5,548 bases of DNA from NCBI GenBank assembly GCA_031285575.1, contig JAITVX010000111.1, positions 1 through 5,548 of the forward strand, written 5' to 3'. A program made the position numbers and the translations under genes. The notes under the pieces were generated by a model. It saw only the letters and a program-made list of their open reading frames with translations, searched no databases and was not told the origin of the DNA. The DNA is from Bacteroidales bacterium (GTDB taxonomy: Bacteria > Bacteroidota > Bacteroidia > Bacteroidales > VadinHA17). Below are positions 5,345 through 5,548 of this stretch, piece after piece; the first letter of the stretch is position 1; the number at the start of each line of letters is the position of its first letter.

Positions 5345-5548
5345 GTGTGCCACGAACGAGCTATCGTCTGAATAACGATAGTTCGGTGCTTTGTGAGAGA
5401 TGAGGGTAGGCCCCTCGTAACCGCCTTACAGGAGGTTTCAAACCGCGGCATGCGGCTTTAGTCAAAAGCTATGGTCGTGAGCGATGTCCGAAAAGTCCGT
5501 CAATAGGCGGGCAGGTAGCTATGCAAAAGGTGAACGCAAGTGAACCGT
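5345..5548 (+). mobile_element. Group II intron, 5' part of the ribozyme (continues past the window)
   Basis: The stretch begins with GTGTGCC, matching the GUGYG start of bacterial group II introns. It then folds into successive helices as domain I does. A 10-bp stem pairs 5358-5367 with 5375-5384 around loop CTGAATA. A 7-bp stem pairs ATGAGGG (5400-5406) with CCCTCGT (5412-5418). AACCGCC pairs with GGAGGTT around TTACA with one mismatch, and a CCGC/GCGG hairpin follows. Further on, GGTGAACGCAAGTGAACCG resembles domain I loops of known introns. No reading frame is present, as expected before the intron-encoded reverse transcriptase, which should lie beyond the right edge. The intron sits inside the transposase remnant in the same orientation. 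Subclass cannot be decided from 204 nt. A different structured RNA is possible but less likely. Confidence 0.72.

Noticed and set aside
5016..5345. Stand-alone small gene starting at TTG 5016
   Set aside because: It is the third frame of the broken IS5-family transposase; the preceding codons in the same frame (KQR) also match the family.
1229..5502. Exact 12-base match AAAAGTCCGTCA at 1229-1240 and 5491-5502, suggesting a second intron fragment
   Set aside because: About one such match is expected by chance in a window of this size, and the flanks do not agree.

Overview
The window looks like chromosomal DNA of an anaerobic Bacteroidota, most likely Bacteroidales. The evidence is: promoters of the TAnnTTTG (-7) type with TTTG-like -33 boxes, few Shine-Dalgarno sequences, a Bacteroides-type conjugation protein, an initiator tRNA with no encoded CCA, and oxygen-sensitive 2-oxoacid:ferredoxin chemistry beside a superoxide reductase. 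Species cannot be told from this sequence.

Layout, left to right. (1) 2-310 (+) is the C-terminal 102 residues of a MobC/VirD4-like coupling protein, so a conjugative element ends or is truncated here, followed by a possible terminator. (2) 449-520 (-) is tRNA-fMet(CAT), its 3' end facing the conjugation gene; this is the orientation expected if the element had used the tRNA 3' end as its attachment site. (3) Back-to-back promoters lie between the tRNA and a class II (neelaredoxin-type) superoxide reductase at 652-1035 (+). (4) 1036-1755 is about 720 bp without a convincing gene; it holds a 175-bp inverted-repeat element resembling a MITE (1486-1660), several small hairpins and scraps of possible coding sequence. 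(5) 1756-4419 (-) is a compact four-gene operon, ferredoxin (korD) - alpha (korA/vorB) - beta (korB) - gamma (korC), with gaps of 6, 1 and 8 nt. It encodes a complete 2-oxoacid:ferredoxin oxidoreductase and has a good promoter with a palindrome at the expected start of transcription. (6) 4610-5344 (+) is a decayed IS5-family transposase with two one-base deletions and a missing 3' end. (7) From 5345 to the window edge is the 5' part of what looks like a group II intron, inserted in the transposase remnant.

How the genes work together: the KorABCD/Vor complex turns a 2-oxoacid, CoA and oxidised ferredoxin into acyl-CoA, CO2 and reduced ferredoxin. The small dicluster ferredoxin subunit passes electrons out of the TPP/Fe-S core. 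Superoxide reductase protects such Fe-S enzymes but is transcribed separately. The rest of the window is mobile DNA in different states of decay: conjugative element end, MITE-like repeat, broken IS and nested group II intron. I see no clear sign of a wholly new system. The most unusual parts are the intron-in-IS nesting, the MITE-like element with tiny overlapping reading frames, and the superoxide reductase with Asp-Arg where most relatives have Glu-Lys.
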